From positions 1 to 6,237 of the forward strand of contig JBGYPO010000083.1 of assembly GCA_041838435.1 (NCBI GenBank): a stretch of 6,237 nucleotides of DNA, read 5' to 3'. This document shows, piece after piece, positions 1 to 6,028 of this stretch. Position 1 is the first letter of the stretch. The number at the start of each line of letters is the position of its first letter. The position numbers were made by a program, and so were the translations under genes. The notes beneath the pieces were generated by a model. That model did not search any database and had not been told where the DNA came from. It saw only the letters and a program-made list of their open reading frames with translations. The stretch comes from Aliicoccus sp041838435. Its GTDB lineage: Bacteria; Bacillota; Bacilli; Staphylococcales; Salinicoccaceae.

Positions 1-1121
1 AACTGCGTGATAAACATCCCGACAGCAGCAAGTTCGACCGGCAGACCGTCCAGTAAGTTAGAAGCATAATACAGCATCACGTCAAGCAGATTACCACGCT
101 GCATGACTTCTACAATCGCGAGTGCGAAACCAACGACGAGTGCACCTGTAGCAATATCCTTCACACCCTGTACAAAACCGTCACCAATTGCGTTCGGATG
201 CAGGCGGCAGATGATTCCCATCGCGACTCCTGCAAATAGAATGACAGCACCAATCTGCTGTAATCCCCAACCGAAGAATGCAACACCTGTGACTAAACTT
301 AAGATAGCGATAACGAACACTGTTAATGCAAATACGTGCGTTTTAGACATTTTGAAATCCCAGTCGATGTCCTGATTTTCATCAGGTGAGTAGTTACCAT
401 AATCACCGAGCTTTGGATTTCGCTTCACACGCCGCGCATAAATCATGATATACGACACAACAATGACATAAAACGTTATAAATATAGGAATACGGAATTC
501 CCAACCGGACATGAACGGAAGTTCAGCAATTTCCTGAGCCACCCCGACTGTGTACGGGTTTAAAATCGCCGATGTAAAACCGACAGCAAGTGCACCAAGA
601 AATACAACACCAACTGCAGTAATCGCATCGTAGCGGAGTGCAATCATCACCGGAATAATCAGAGGTAAATATACAATTGAAGATTCAGCTGTACCGATTA
701 ACGTCCCTAAAAGACCAAAATATAAAACAAGAACCGGGATAATTAAAATTGCAGAATCTTTGAATACAACAACAATCTTCCTGATAAAAGCATCGAGTGC
801 GCCGGTCTTCTTCATAATTCCGATGGCACCACCGAAAATGAAAATGGTGAACACAATTGCAGCACCATTCATTAAACCTTCATGGAAACTTGTAAAGATA
901 TCAAAGAAACCTAAAAGTGTACGATCTGTAAATTCAAAGGAATTGTTGACGAGGACTGTGCGGCCGTCGACTTCCTCACGTTCGTATTGTCCCGAGGGTA
1001 AAATGTATGTAAGAATTGCGACTATTATTGTGAAAGCAAATAATAGTGTAAAGGGGTTGAGCGTCTTTTTATCTTCCTGCTGTATGTTCTCATTGGATGT
1101 ATTTTCATTTCTTTGACTCAT
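1..1121 (-). CDS. YfcC/DcuC-superfamily membrane transporter, C-terminus cut by window edge
   Basis: This is the N-terminal 373 codons of a polytopic inner-membrane carrier; the reading frame is open to the left edge. I translated it by hand: it starts MSQRNENTSN, with a polar tail of about 20 residues, then a first membrane helix at about 24-42 ending in the LPSGQYER motif typical of YfcC proteins. About nine hydrophobic segments follow. The best family marks are GTLIGTAESSIVYLP (139-153) and ALAVGFTSAILNPYTVGVAQ (177-196), which match the re-entrant/helix regions I associate with YfcC (Pfam DcuC-like C4-dicarboxylate anaerobic carrier). Family members are usually about 460-510 residues, so roughly a quarter is missing. 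The start is ATG at 1121-1119, with GGAGGTT at 1132-1126 four bases upstream. The substrate is uncertain: members are annotated as C4-dicarboxylate or as basic amino acid carriers, and neither is proven here. The nearest upstream gene on the same strand is an opine dehydrogenase. Confidence 0.85.
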   Translation of the reverse strand, partial: MSQRNENTSNENIQQEDKKTLNPFTLLFAFTIIVAILTYILPSGQYEREEVDGRTVLVNNSFEFTDRTLLGFFDIFTSFHEGLMNGAAIVFTIFIFGGAIGIMKKTGALDAFIRKIVVVFKDSAILIIPVLVLYFGLLGTLIGTAESSIVYLPLIIPVMIALRYDAITAVGVVFLGALAVGFTSAILNPYTVGVAQEIAELPFMSGWEFRIPIFITFYVIVVSYIMIYARRVKRNPKLGDYGNYSPDENQDIDWDFKMSKTHVFALTVFVIAILSLVTGVAFFGWGLQQIGAVILFAGVAMGIICRLHPNAIGDGFVQGVKDIATGALVVGFALAIVEVMQRGNLLDVMLYYASNLLDGLPVELAAVGMFITQ

Positions 1122-1155
1122 ATCTAACCTCCAAAAGTGACATTTTTGTGTTACC

Positions 1156-1164
1156 AATATAACA
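1156..1164 (-). promoter_or_regulatory. Candidate extended -10 promoter for the YfcC-type transporter
   Basis: On the minus strand the sequence reads TGTTATATT, a TG-N-TATATT extended -10 box (5 of 6 match to TATAAT). Its position would give a leader of about 28 nt before the ATG at 1121. No good -35 hexamer sits 16-18 bp upstream. Two perfect TATAAT hexamers (1285-1280 and 1272-1267, minus) also lack -35 partners. The assignment rests on motif and spacing only. Confidence 0.4.
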
Positions 1165-1218
1165 TACATATTCGTGTAAGAAAGTTTTAATTTGGATATT
1201 ACATTTTAAACAGTTTCT

Positions 1219-1234
1219 CTATCTAACTATCTAA
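1219..1234. repeat. Perfect tandem 8-bp direct repeat (CTATCTAA x2)
   Basis: Two adjacent copies of CTATCTAA lie in the AT-rich region upstream of the transporter, about 70-85 bp upstream of the transcription start predicted from the extended -10 box. Tandem octamers at this distance could be an activator site, but low-complexity AT-rich DNA makes chance duplication plausible. The rest of 1122-1316 shows no coding potential that I could support. Confidence 0.35.
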
Positions 1235-1316
1235 ATAATTACATATACATTTTTTTACTTATTTAAATTATAATGGTGGATTATATAAATTAGTTTAGCA
1301 ACCTCAGATTATATAT

Positions 1317-1410
1317 AAAAAAACCCCTACATTTAACTCCCAGAAGAATAGCATCAGACCGAGACTACAGGTTCGGTCGATGCGCAAGGATAAGTAAATG
1401 TACGGGTTTT
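1317..1410 (-). terminator. Long, two-tier hairpin followed by a U-tract: terminator of the opine dehydrogenase gene
   Basis: Read on the minus strand, 1410-1395 pairs with 1335-1320 (7 bp plus 8 bp with one G-G mismatch) and is followed directly by seven Ts at 1323-1317, overlapping the stem base. The distal part is a separate hairpin: plus-strand GCATC (1351-1355), a bulged A, GACCGA (1357-1362), a 10-base loop, then TCGGTC-GATGC (1373-1383). An asymmetric internal loop of about 15 and 11 bases separates the two stems. It begins 28 bases past the dehydrogenase stop. Termination is well supported. The large structured interior exceeds what a simple terminator needs and may have another role. 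It matches no riboswitch class I can recall. Confidence 0.75.
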
Positions 1411-1438
1411 AATTAATACTGGTAATTCTGTATACTTC

Positions 1439-2518
1439 CTAATTCATCACATCATTCAACGCCTCAGCTGAATCCACATCTATACCAAGCTTCTCAAGGG
1501 TCATGCCGATATCGAAATAATCACGCTCCAACAAAATGCCCGTTAACTGAATCACCGAATCCATCGTCGGCGTCTTAACACCTATCGCATCGCCTATGCT
1601 CGCCCACAGCACGAGTCCGTTCGATACATCTTCTGTAATGTAGCGATTCTCCAAATGTGTCGGGCCGAGCAGATCTTTCAATAATGGTGATGTATGGTAC
1701 TGTTCGAGCAACGTCTTCCCGTCTTCAAAATAGCCTGTGCGCACGCTGCGCGCTGACTTATCGAGCACTTCAAATCCGAGTTTCGCACAAATTTCCTGAC
1801 GCTCTTTATCGATTGCGTGAACGACATTAATCGTGTGCTCAGTCATCCCCTGGCTGTACAGATAAAATGAATCACCCGCATAATCGATGCGGCCGGCATT
1901 CAGTATACTCGGCCCCGGATGGCTCTCAGGGTTCCCGTTATTCAGCACGACTTCAACAATGTTTTTAGCTGGCACTAAATAATCATACATCTCAGATAAA
2001 ACATCCATCATCGCTTCAGTATCTGTCGCTGGATACGCGCTGAACATATTATATTTATTGTGACCAAAAATAGTTGCAGCATTTTTCTCTCTGTCGTAGC
2101 GTGATGCATATGTGAGGCTCATCGACTCTCCCACCAAAACATTTGTATGCACATTCATCTTATCCATCGTGTTTCTAAATCTGAGTGCACCCATTGCAGC
2201 TGCACAGTTGATATAAATCATCTGTCCTTCTTCAAGGAATGGAATAATCTCACGCGCCACATCTTCAATTGCCGTTGCTGGAATCGTCAGCATGATAACG
2301 TCCTGCCCTGCTATCGCCTCTTTCGGATCTATCGTAAACTTATGAAATTTGATTTCTTTACCATTTAAAGTGGCTGAATTATTCTCTCTTAGATTGTCGA
2401 GTCCTTTTGAGTAACCCCGGCTGTGATAAACCGTTACTTCATGCCCGCGCTCTGTCATCTCAAGCGCTGCAGAAACACCGCCATTGCCGGCACCGCATAT
2501 TCCTATTTTCAATGTCAT
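1439..2518 (-). CDS. Opine dehydrogenase family protein (NAD(P)-dependent octopine/nopaline dehydrogenase type)
   Basis: The 359-residue protein is predicted to catalyse NAD(P)H-dependent reductive condensation of an amino acid with an alpha-keto acid, or the reverse, in the cytoplasm. The N-terminal Rossmann domain starts at once, with the dinucleotide motif GAGNGGVSAA at 9-18. The C-terminal all-helical substrate domain (Pfam octopine/nopaline dehydrogenase) holds NPESHPGPSILNAGR at 196-210, with His200, and NRYITEDVSNGLV at 291-303, with Asp297. From memory these correspond to the catalytic His/Asp pair of the Arthrobacter opine dehydrogenase, which is also about 359 residues; the length therefore indicates an intact enzyme. 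It is clearly shorter than staphylopine dehydrogenase CntM (about 433 residues) and has no nicotianamine-synthase-like or exporter partners nearby, so a metallophore role is not supported. Start ATG 2518-2516 has AAGGAGA at 2531-2525, 6-7 bases upstream; stop is TAG. The amino acid and keto acid used cannot be read from the sequence. Confidence 0.88.
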   Translation of the reverse strand: MTLKIGICGAGNGGVSAALEMTERGHEVTVYHSRGYSKGLDNLRENNSATLNGKEIKFHKFTIDPKEAIAGQDVIMLTIPATAIEDVAREIIPFLEEGQMIYINCAAAMGALRFRNTMDKMNVHTNVLVGESMSLTYASRYDREKNAATIFGHNKYNMFSAYPATDTEAMMDVLSEMYDYLVPAKNIVEVVLNNGNPESHPGPSILNAGRIDYAGDSFYLYSQGMTEHTINVVHAIDKERQEICAKLGFEVLDKSARSVRTGYFEDGKTLLEQYHTSPLLKDLLGPTHLENRYITEDVSNGLVLWASIGDAIGVKTPTMDSVIQLTGILLERDYFDIGMTLEKLGIDVDSAEALNDVMN

Positions 2519-2534
2519 ATAAGCTCTCCTTTTG

Positions 2535-2571
2535 AAAAAAAGCGTGTATTGACTGTACTCAATACACGCTT
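2535..2571 (-). terminator. Intrinsic terminator of acnA, directly preceding the odh ribosome binding site
   Basis: A perfect 13-bp inverted repeat (AAGCGTGTATTGA at 2540-2552, its complement at 2559-2571) with a 6-base loop is followed on the minus strand by seven Ts (2541-2535). It starts 12 bases after the acnA stop. The U-tract ends only about 3 bases before the AAGGAGA of the opine dehydrogenase. There is no room for a promoter between the two, so odh transcripts must either read through this hairpin or start upstream of it. Confidence 0.92.
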
Positions 2572-2583
2572 ATATTTTAAAAC

Positions 2584-5289
2584 TTATGCTTTAAGTTTAT
2601 CACGTAATACCATCTGTAAGATACCACCATGACGATAATAATCAATCTCAACATCTGAGTCAAAGCGCACTTTAACTTTGAATGATTTCTTCTCACCATT
2701 CTTGCCGACAGCGATAACGTTGACTTCCTGACCTGCTTTAACGCCTTCGTCAACTTGGATGCTGAATGATTCTTCACCTGTTAATCCATGTGTTTCTGCA
2801 TCTTCACCTTCTAAGAACTGAAGTGGTAATACACCCATGAATACAAGGTTAGAACGGTGAATTCTCTCGTAACTTGAAGCGATAACTGCTTTAACACCGA
2901 GTAGGTTTGCACCCTTCGCAGCCCAGTCACGGCTTGATCCCATCCCGTAGTCTTCGCCAGCAATAACAACGAGTCCTGTACCGTCTTCTTCGTACTTCAT
3001 CGCCGCATCATACACACTCATGACTTCTTGAGTCGGCCAATACGTTGTAAATCCACCTTCAGTACCCGGTGCAATCTGGTTACGGATACGAATGTTCGCA
3101 AAAGTACCACGCACCATGACTTCATGGTTACCACGTCTTGAACCGTATGAGTTAAAGTCTCGTGGAGATACGCCCTGTTCGATTAACCATTTTCCTGCAG
3201 GTGTATCTTTACCAATCGCCCCAGCTGGTGAAATATGGTCTGTAGTTACAGAGTCACCAAGCTTTAATAACACGCTCAGGTCATTTAATGGTTCAACCTT
3301 ACCTGGTTCTGGTGACAATTCCTCAAAGAATGATGGATTTTGAATGTATGTTGACGTTGGATCGAAATCATACACAGGGTTATCTGTGACATCAATTGCG
3401 TTCCACGTTTCGTTTGAATCAAATAAGTTACTGTATTCTTTTTTGAATAGTTCAGGTGTAACTGTTTCATGAACCGCCGTCTTAACTTCTTCGATTGAAG
3501 GCCAGATATCTCTTAAATATACTGGATTTCCGTCTTTGTCGTTACCAAGTGGTTCTTTTTGAAGATCAACATCCACTGTACCCGCAAGTGCATACGCAAC
3601 AACAAGTGTTGGTGATGCTAAATAGTTTGCTTTAACTAATGGGTGGATACGTCCTTCAAAGTTTCTATTACCTGATAAAACAGATGACACGAGCATATCT
3701 TCATCCATTACAGCTTTCGTTACTTCTTCTCTTAATGGTCCTGAGTTACCAATACACGTTGTACAACCGTAACCTACGTGGTGGAATCCTAGCGTCTCTA
3801 AGTGCTCAAGGACACCTGAGTTTTCTAAGTAACCTGTAACAACTTTTGAACCTGGTGCAAGTGAAGTTTTCACATGTTTCGGAACTGTTAAGCCCTTCTC
3901 AACTGCTTTTTTAGCGAGCAGACCTGCGCCAAGCATAACGTATGGGTTAGATGTGTTCGTACATGACGTGATAGCAGCAATCACAAGGTCACCCGTTTTT
4001 AGTGTACTCGTGTCACCATCGTTATAATTCACAGTAACTGATTTATCGAATTCTGTTTTATCTAAACCGTGACCATGGTTGCCACTTTCAGCTGTCACAG
4101 ATTTTTTGAATTCTTTTTGCATGTCCGGTAAGTAAATCAAATCCTGTGGACGTTTAGGACCAGCAAGTGCAGGTTGAATTGTTTTTAAATCTAATGTAAC
4201 AGTGTCTGAATATACCGGCTCGTCATCTGCGTTAAAGAACATATCGTTCTCTTTTAAGTACGCTTCAACGACTTTGAGATGGTCTTCAGAACGCGCTGTT
4301 AAACGCATATAATCTATTGTTTCATCATCGACCGGGAAGAACGCACTTGTCGCACCGTATTCAGGCGCCATGTTGGAAATTGTTGCTCTGTCTGCAAGCG
4401 GTAACTTCGTTACACCTTCACCAAAGAACTCAACGAATTTACCAACCACACCTTTTTTACGTAATAATTCAGTGACGCGCAGTGCAAGGTCAGTTGCCGT
4501 TGAACCTTCAGGTAATGCATTGATTAAACGCACACCGATTACTTCTGGTGCAGGCATATATGATGGTTGACCAAGCATACTTGCTTCAGCTTCAATACCA
4601 CCAACACCCCAACCAAGTACACCCATACCGTTTACCATCGTAGTGTGTGAGTCCGTACCAACAAGCGTATCTGGATACGCGACAGTAAGTCCGTCTTCTT
4701 CTCTTACATGTACAACGTTCGCTAAGTACTCAATATTAACCTGGTGAACGATACCTGTTGCAGGTGGTACAACTTGATAGTTATCAAATGCTTCAGTTGC
4801 CCATCTTAGGAATTCGTAACGCTCTTTGTTACGTGTGAATTCAAGTTCCATATTACGCTGTAATGCCATGTGCGTACCGTACTCATCAACCTGAACCGAG
4901 TGGTCAATAACAAGATCCACCGGCACTTCCGGGTTAATTTTTTGCACGTCTCCACCCACATCATCCATCGCTTTACGTAATGAAGCGAGGTCAACAACCG
5001 CTGGTACACCTGTAAAGTCTTGAAGTACAACGCGTGACGGTTTAAAAGGAACCTCTTTACCAGCAAGATCCTCTGTTGCCCAAGTTGCTAATGTATCCAC
5101 ATGTTTTTGGTTAATCACAGATCCGTCATACTGTCTGATCACAGATTCTAATAGGACACGGATTGAGTATGGTAATTTTTTAATGTCTTCACTACCATTT
5201 TCAACTGCAGCTTTCAAACTGTAATACGTGTAGTCTTTTCCATCTACGGTTAAAGTTTGAGTCGCTAAATCTTTAATGTTTTTAGTCAT
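2584..5289 (-). CDS. acnA: Aconitate hydratase AcnA (aconitase A)
   Basis: Cytoplasmic TCA-cycle enzyme that isomerises citrate to isocitrate through cis-aconitate using a [4Fe-4S] cluster. Positions below are from the ATG at 5289 (901 residues, the usual length of the monomeric AcnA/IRP1 class). Substrate and cluster marks occur in order: FKPSRVVLQDFTGVPAVVD (82-100), GTDSHTTMVNGMGVLGWGVGG (211-231), SCTNTSNP with cluster Cys443, and YGCTTCIGNSGP with cluster Cys509 and Cys512. The swivelling C-terminal domain follows, with GDSVTTDHISPAGAIG (678-693), NSYGSRRGNHEVMVRGTFAN (713-732) and GSSRDWAAKG (784-793). All are intact. An in-frame TTG two codons upstream (5295-5293) would give 903 residues, but it lies only 4 bases from the Shine-Dalgarno, so I prefer the ATG. 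The gene is divergent from mscL and ends in its own terminator before odh. Control by a citrate-sensing LysR regulator is suggested upstream. Confidence 0.97.
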   Translation of the reverse strand: MTKNIKDLATQTLTVDGKDYTYYSLKAAVENGSEDIKKLPYSIRVLLESVIRQYDGSVINQKHVDTLATWATEDLAGKEVPFKPSRVVLQDFTGVPAVVDLASLRKAMDDVGGDVQKINPEVPVDLVIDHSVQVDEYGTHMALQRNMELEFTRNKERYEFLRWATEAFDNYQVVPPATGIVHQVNIEYLANVVHVREEDGLTVAYPDTLVGTDSHTTMVNGMGVLGWGVGGIEAEASMLGQPSYMPAPEVIGVRLINALPEGSTATDLALRVTELLRKKGVVGKFVEFFGEGVTKLPLADRATISNMAPEYGATSAFFPVDDETIDYMRLTARSEDHLKVVEAYLKENDMFFNADDEPVYSDTVTLDLKTIQPALAGPKRPQDLIYLPDMQKEFKKSVTAESGNHGHGLDKTEFDKSVTVNYNDGDTSTLKTGDLVIAAITSCTNTSNPYVMLGAGLLAKKAVEKGLTVPKHVKTSLAPGSKVVTGYLENSGVLEHLETLGFHHVGYGCTTCIGNSGPLREEVTKAVMDEDMLVSSVLSGNRNFEGRIHPLVKANYLASPTLVVAYALAGTVDVDLQKEPLGNDKDGNPVYLRDIWPSIEEVKTAVHETVTPELFKKEYSNLFDSNETWNAIDVTDNPVYDFDPTSTYIQNPSFFEELSPEPGKVEPLNDLSVLLKLGDSVTTDHISPAGAIGKDTPAGKWLIEQGVSPRDFNSYGSRRGNHEVMVRGTFANIRIRNQIAPGTEGGFTTYWPTQEVMSVYDAAMKYEEDGTGLVVIAGEDYGMGSSRDWAAKGANLLGVKAVIASSYERIHRSNLVFMGVLPLQFLEGEDAETHGLTGEESFSIQVDEGVKAGQEVNVIAVGKNGEKKSFKVKVRFDSDVEIDYYRHGGILQMVLRDKLKA
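2635..2663 (-). promoter_or_regulatory. Candidate sigma-A promoter inside the acnA 3' end, directed toward odh
   Basis: The minus strand reads TTGACT (2663-2658), a 17-bp spacer, then TATTAT (2640-2635): 5 of 6 matches at both hexamers with ideal spacing. Transcripts would start near 2628 and cross the acnA terminator before reaching odh, giving a leader of about 110 nt. The caution is that these bases encode a conserved aconitase C-terminal stretch (FDSDVEIDYYRHGG), so the match may be a by-product of coding. Confidence 0.4.
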
Positions 5290-5299
5290 AGACAAAATG

Positions 5300-5306
5300 C
5301 CTCCTT
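5300..5306 (-). promoter_or_regulatory. acnA ribosome binding site, which decides the start codon
   Basis: AAGGAGG on the minus strand is a full anti-16S match. It stands 4 bases from an in-frame TTG (5295) and 10 bases from the in-frame ATG (5289). Four bases is shorter than normal in Firmicutes and TTG is a weak start, so ATG is favoured. The difference is two residues only. Confidence 0.8.
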
Positions 5307-5323
5307 AAATTGTCTTCCCTTAT

Positions 5324-5352
5324 ATTGTAACGATAATTAGAGTGTATATCAA
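5324..5352 (-). promoter_or_regulatory. Predicted sigma-A promoter of acnA
   Basis: The minus strand reads TTGATA (5352-5347), a 17-bp spacer, then TACAAT (5329-5324): 5 of 6 matches in both hexamers. The transcription start is expected near 5317, leaving a leader of about 28 nt to the ATG. It is the best promoter in the window and lies correctly placed for acnA. Confidence 0.75.
5328..5336. promoter_or_regulatory. Candidate second regulator contact in the acnA promoter (TAACGATAA copy 1)
   Basis: TAACGATAA occurs here and again at 5391-5399, exactly 63 bp apart, which is about six helical turns. This copy contains an ATAA half-site and lies in the spacer, overlapping the first base or two of the acnA -10 box. 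In Bacillus subtilis citB, CcpC contacts an upstream dyad and a promoter-proximal half-site, which is the model for this reading. The spacing here is larger than I recall for citB. Confidence 0.4.
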
Positions 5353-5394
5353 TTCAATACAAACTTATATTCATCCAAAATTGTAGTGATTAAC

Positions 5395-5411
5395 GATAAG
5401 TAAAACTTATC
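5395..5411. promoter_or_regulatory. CcpC/CcpE-type operator (ATAA-N7-TTAT dyad) upstream of acnA
   Basis: GATAAG-TAAAA-CTTATC is a perfect 17-bp inverted repeat holding ATAA (5396-5399), seven bases, and TTAT (5407-5410). That is the recognition pattern of the citrate-responsive LysR-type regulators CcpC (Bacillus) and CcpE (Staphylococcus), whose known targets include aconitase genes. It is centred about 86 bp upstream of the predicted acnA start and about 110 bp upstream of the predicted mscL start. The dyad is seen directly; the regulator is inferred, since no regulator gene lies in the window. Confidence 0.6.
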
Positions 5412-5478
5412 TATGTTTTTAATTTTGTTAAGATACGGTTAATTTATAGCGCTTTATCAGTTCCGAATAAACCAATTC

Positions 5479-5506
5479 TTGTATTTTAGAAATTTATTAG
5501 TACAAT
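5479..5506 (+). promoter_or_regulatory. Candidate promoter of mscL
   Basis: TTGTAT (5479-5484), a 16-bp spacer and TACAAT (5501-5506) give a start near 5513 and a leader of about 28 nt. The -10 box is good and the -35 box is weak. No stress-sigma (GTTT...GGGTAT-like) pattern was seen upstream. Confidence 0.5.
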
Positions 5507-5540
5507 TTTATTATGAATAAAAAACATCAGGAGGATACAA

Positions 5541-5906
5541 ATGTTAAAAGAGCTAAAAGAATTTTTGATGAAAGGTAACGTCATTGACCTCGCTGTCGCT
5601 GTCGTGATCGCCACTGCGTTTGGTAAAATTGTTGATTCGTTAGTAGAACACATCATCATGCCTGCAATCGCTTTAATTTTTGGAGACACAGACTTTACAA
5701 CCGATTGGGTATGGAACGGCATTACATACGGGATGTTCATACAGTCAGTCATTGACTTCCTGATCATTGGTACATCTGTCTTTGTATTTATTAAAGTATT
5801 TAATAGATTAACCGGCGGACGCTTCGTTGAAGAAGAAGCTGAGGAAGAAGAAGACGAGCAGACAGTATTGTTGAGAGAAATTAGAGATTCGTTGCGACGA
5901 CCTTAA
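5541..5906 (+). CDS. mscL: Large-conductance mechanosensitive channel MscL
   Basis: Membrane channel that opens under extreme turgor at hypo-osmotic shock to release solutes; it assembles as a homo-oligomer (pentamer in most crystal structures). The 121 residues match the normal length for Gram-positive MscL. The amphipathic N-terminal helix (MLKELKEFLM) is followed by the family signature KGNVIDLAVAVVIATAFGKI (11-30) at the start of the first membrane helix (about 14-45). Leu17 and Val21 correspond to the E. coli gate residues Leu19 and Val23. Ala20 replaces E. coli Gly22, as I recall it also does in S. aureus, so it is not an anomaly. A short periplasmic loop (about 48-63) leads to the second helix (about 66-88). 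The cytoplasmic tail has a strongly acidic run at 97-106, then a basic amphipathic helix (LLREIRDSLRR). AGGAGG at 5529-5534 is 6 bases before the ATG. Divergent from acnA; monocistronic, with its own terminator. Confidence 0.97.
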   Translation: MLKELKEFLMKGNVIDLAVAVVIATAFGKIVDSLVEHIIMPAIALIFGDTDFTTDWVWNGITYGMFIQSVIDFLIIGTSVFVFIKVFNRLTGGRFVEEEAEEEEDEQTVLLREIRDSLRRP

Positions 5907-5917
5907 TAGAAAATATT

Positions 5918-5968
5918 AAAAGCACACGAGATTCTATCCGTTGAAGATAGATTGCATGTGCTTTTTTG
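5918..5968 (+). terminator. Intrinsic terminator of mscL
   Basis: AAAAGCACA (5918-5926) pairs with TGTGCTTTT (5957-5965) and an inner TCTATC/GATAGA stem closes the loop, with small unpaired stretches between. The 3' arm runs into TTTTTTG (5962-5968). It begins 11 bases after the mscL stop. Confidence 0.85.
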
Positions 5969-5982
5969 TTTGTTTTGGGGTC

Positions 5983-6011
5983 GGCGTCCTGGGAGGGATT
6001 CGAACCCTGTC
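5983..6011 (-). other. tRNA 3'-end-like fragment (T-arm plus acceptor 3' strand)
   Basis: On the minus strand, 6009-6005 and 5997-5993 form a T-stem (four pairs, one C-C mismatch at the base) around the 7-base loop TTCGAAT, with the invariant G53-C61 pair and TTC in place. It is followed immediately by CCAGGAC (5992-5986), exactly seven bases as for the 3' acceptor strand, then G and CC. A matching 5' strand (GTCCTGG) is absent in the next 220 bases and no D-arm or anticodon arm is recognisable, so this is not an intact tRNA. The GTCCTGG/CCAGGAC acceptor would suit a tRNA-Arg ancestor. It may be a decayed tRNA, an attachment-site remnant left by an integrated element, or a repeat unit derived from a tRNA. 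Confidence 0.5.
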
Positions 6012-6028
6012 GTGAGACTATGATGCAT

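Noticed and set aside
103..1116. Two plus-strand open frames (103-375 and 760-1116)
   Set aside because: They lie wholly antisense to the continuous minus-strand transporter frame and show no ribosome binding site or family motif.
1317..1410. T-box or known riboswitch controlling the transporter
   Set aside because: No T-box bulge sequence (AGGGTGG-like) or conserved core of TPP, SAM, purine, lysine, glycine or preQ1 classes could be found; termination of odh explains the outer stem and U-tract.
1439..2518. Staphylopine dehydrogenase (cntM) and a metallophore locus
   Set aside because: The protein is about 70 residues shorter than CntM, and none of the cntKL, cntA-F or cntE-type genes are present. 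It fits the general opine dehydrogenase family better.
5290..5295. TTG start for acnA at 5295
   Set aside because: It is only 4 bases from the Shine-Dalgarno; the ATG two codons later has more usual spacing and gives the family's typical 901 residues. It cannot be excluded without N-terminal data.
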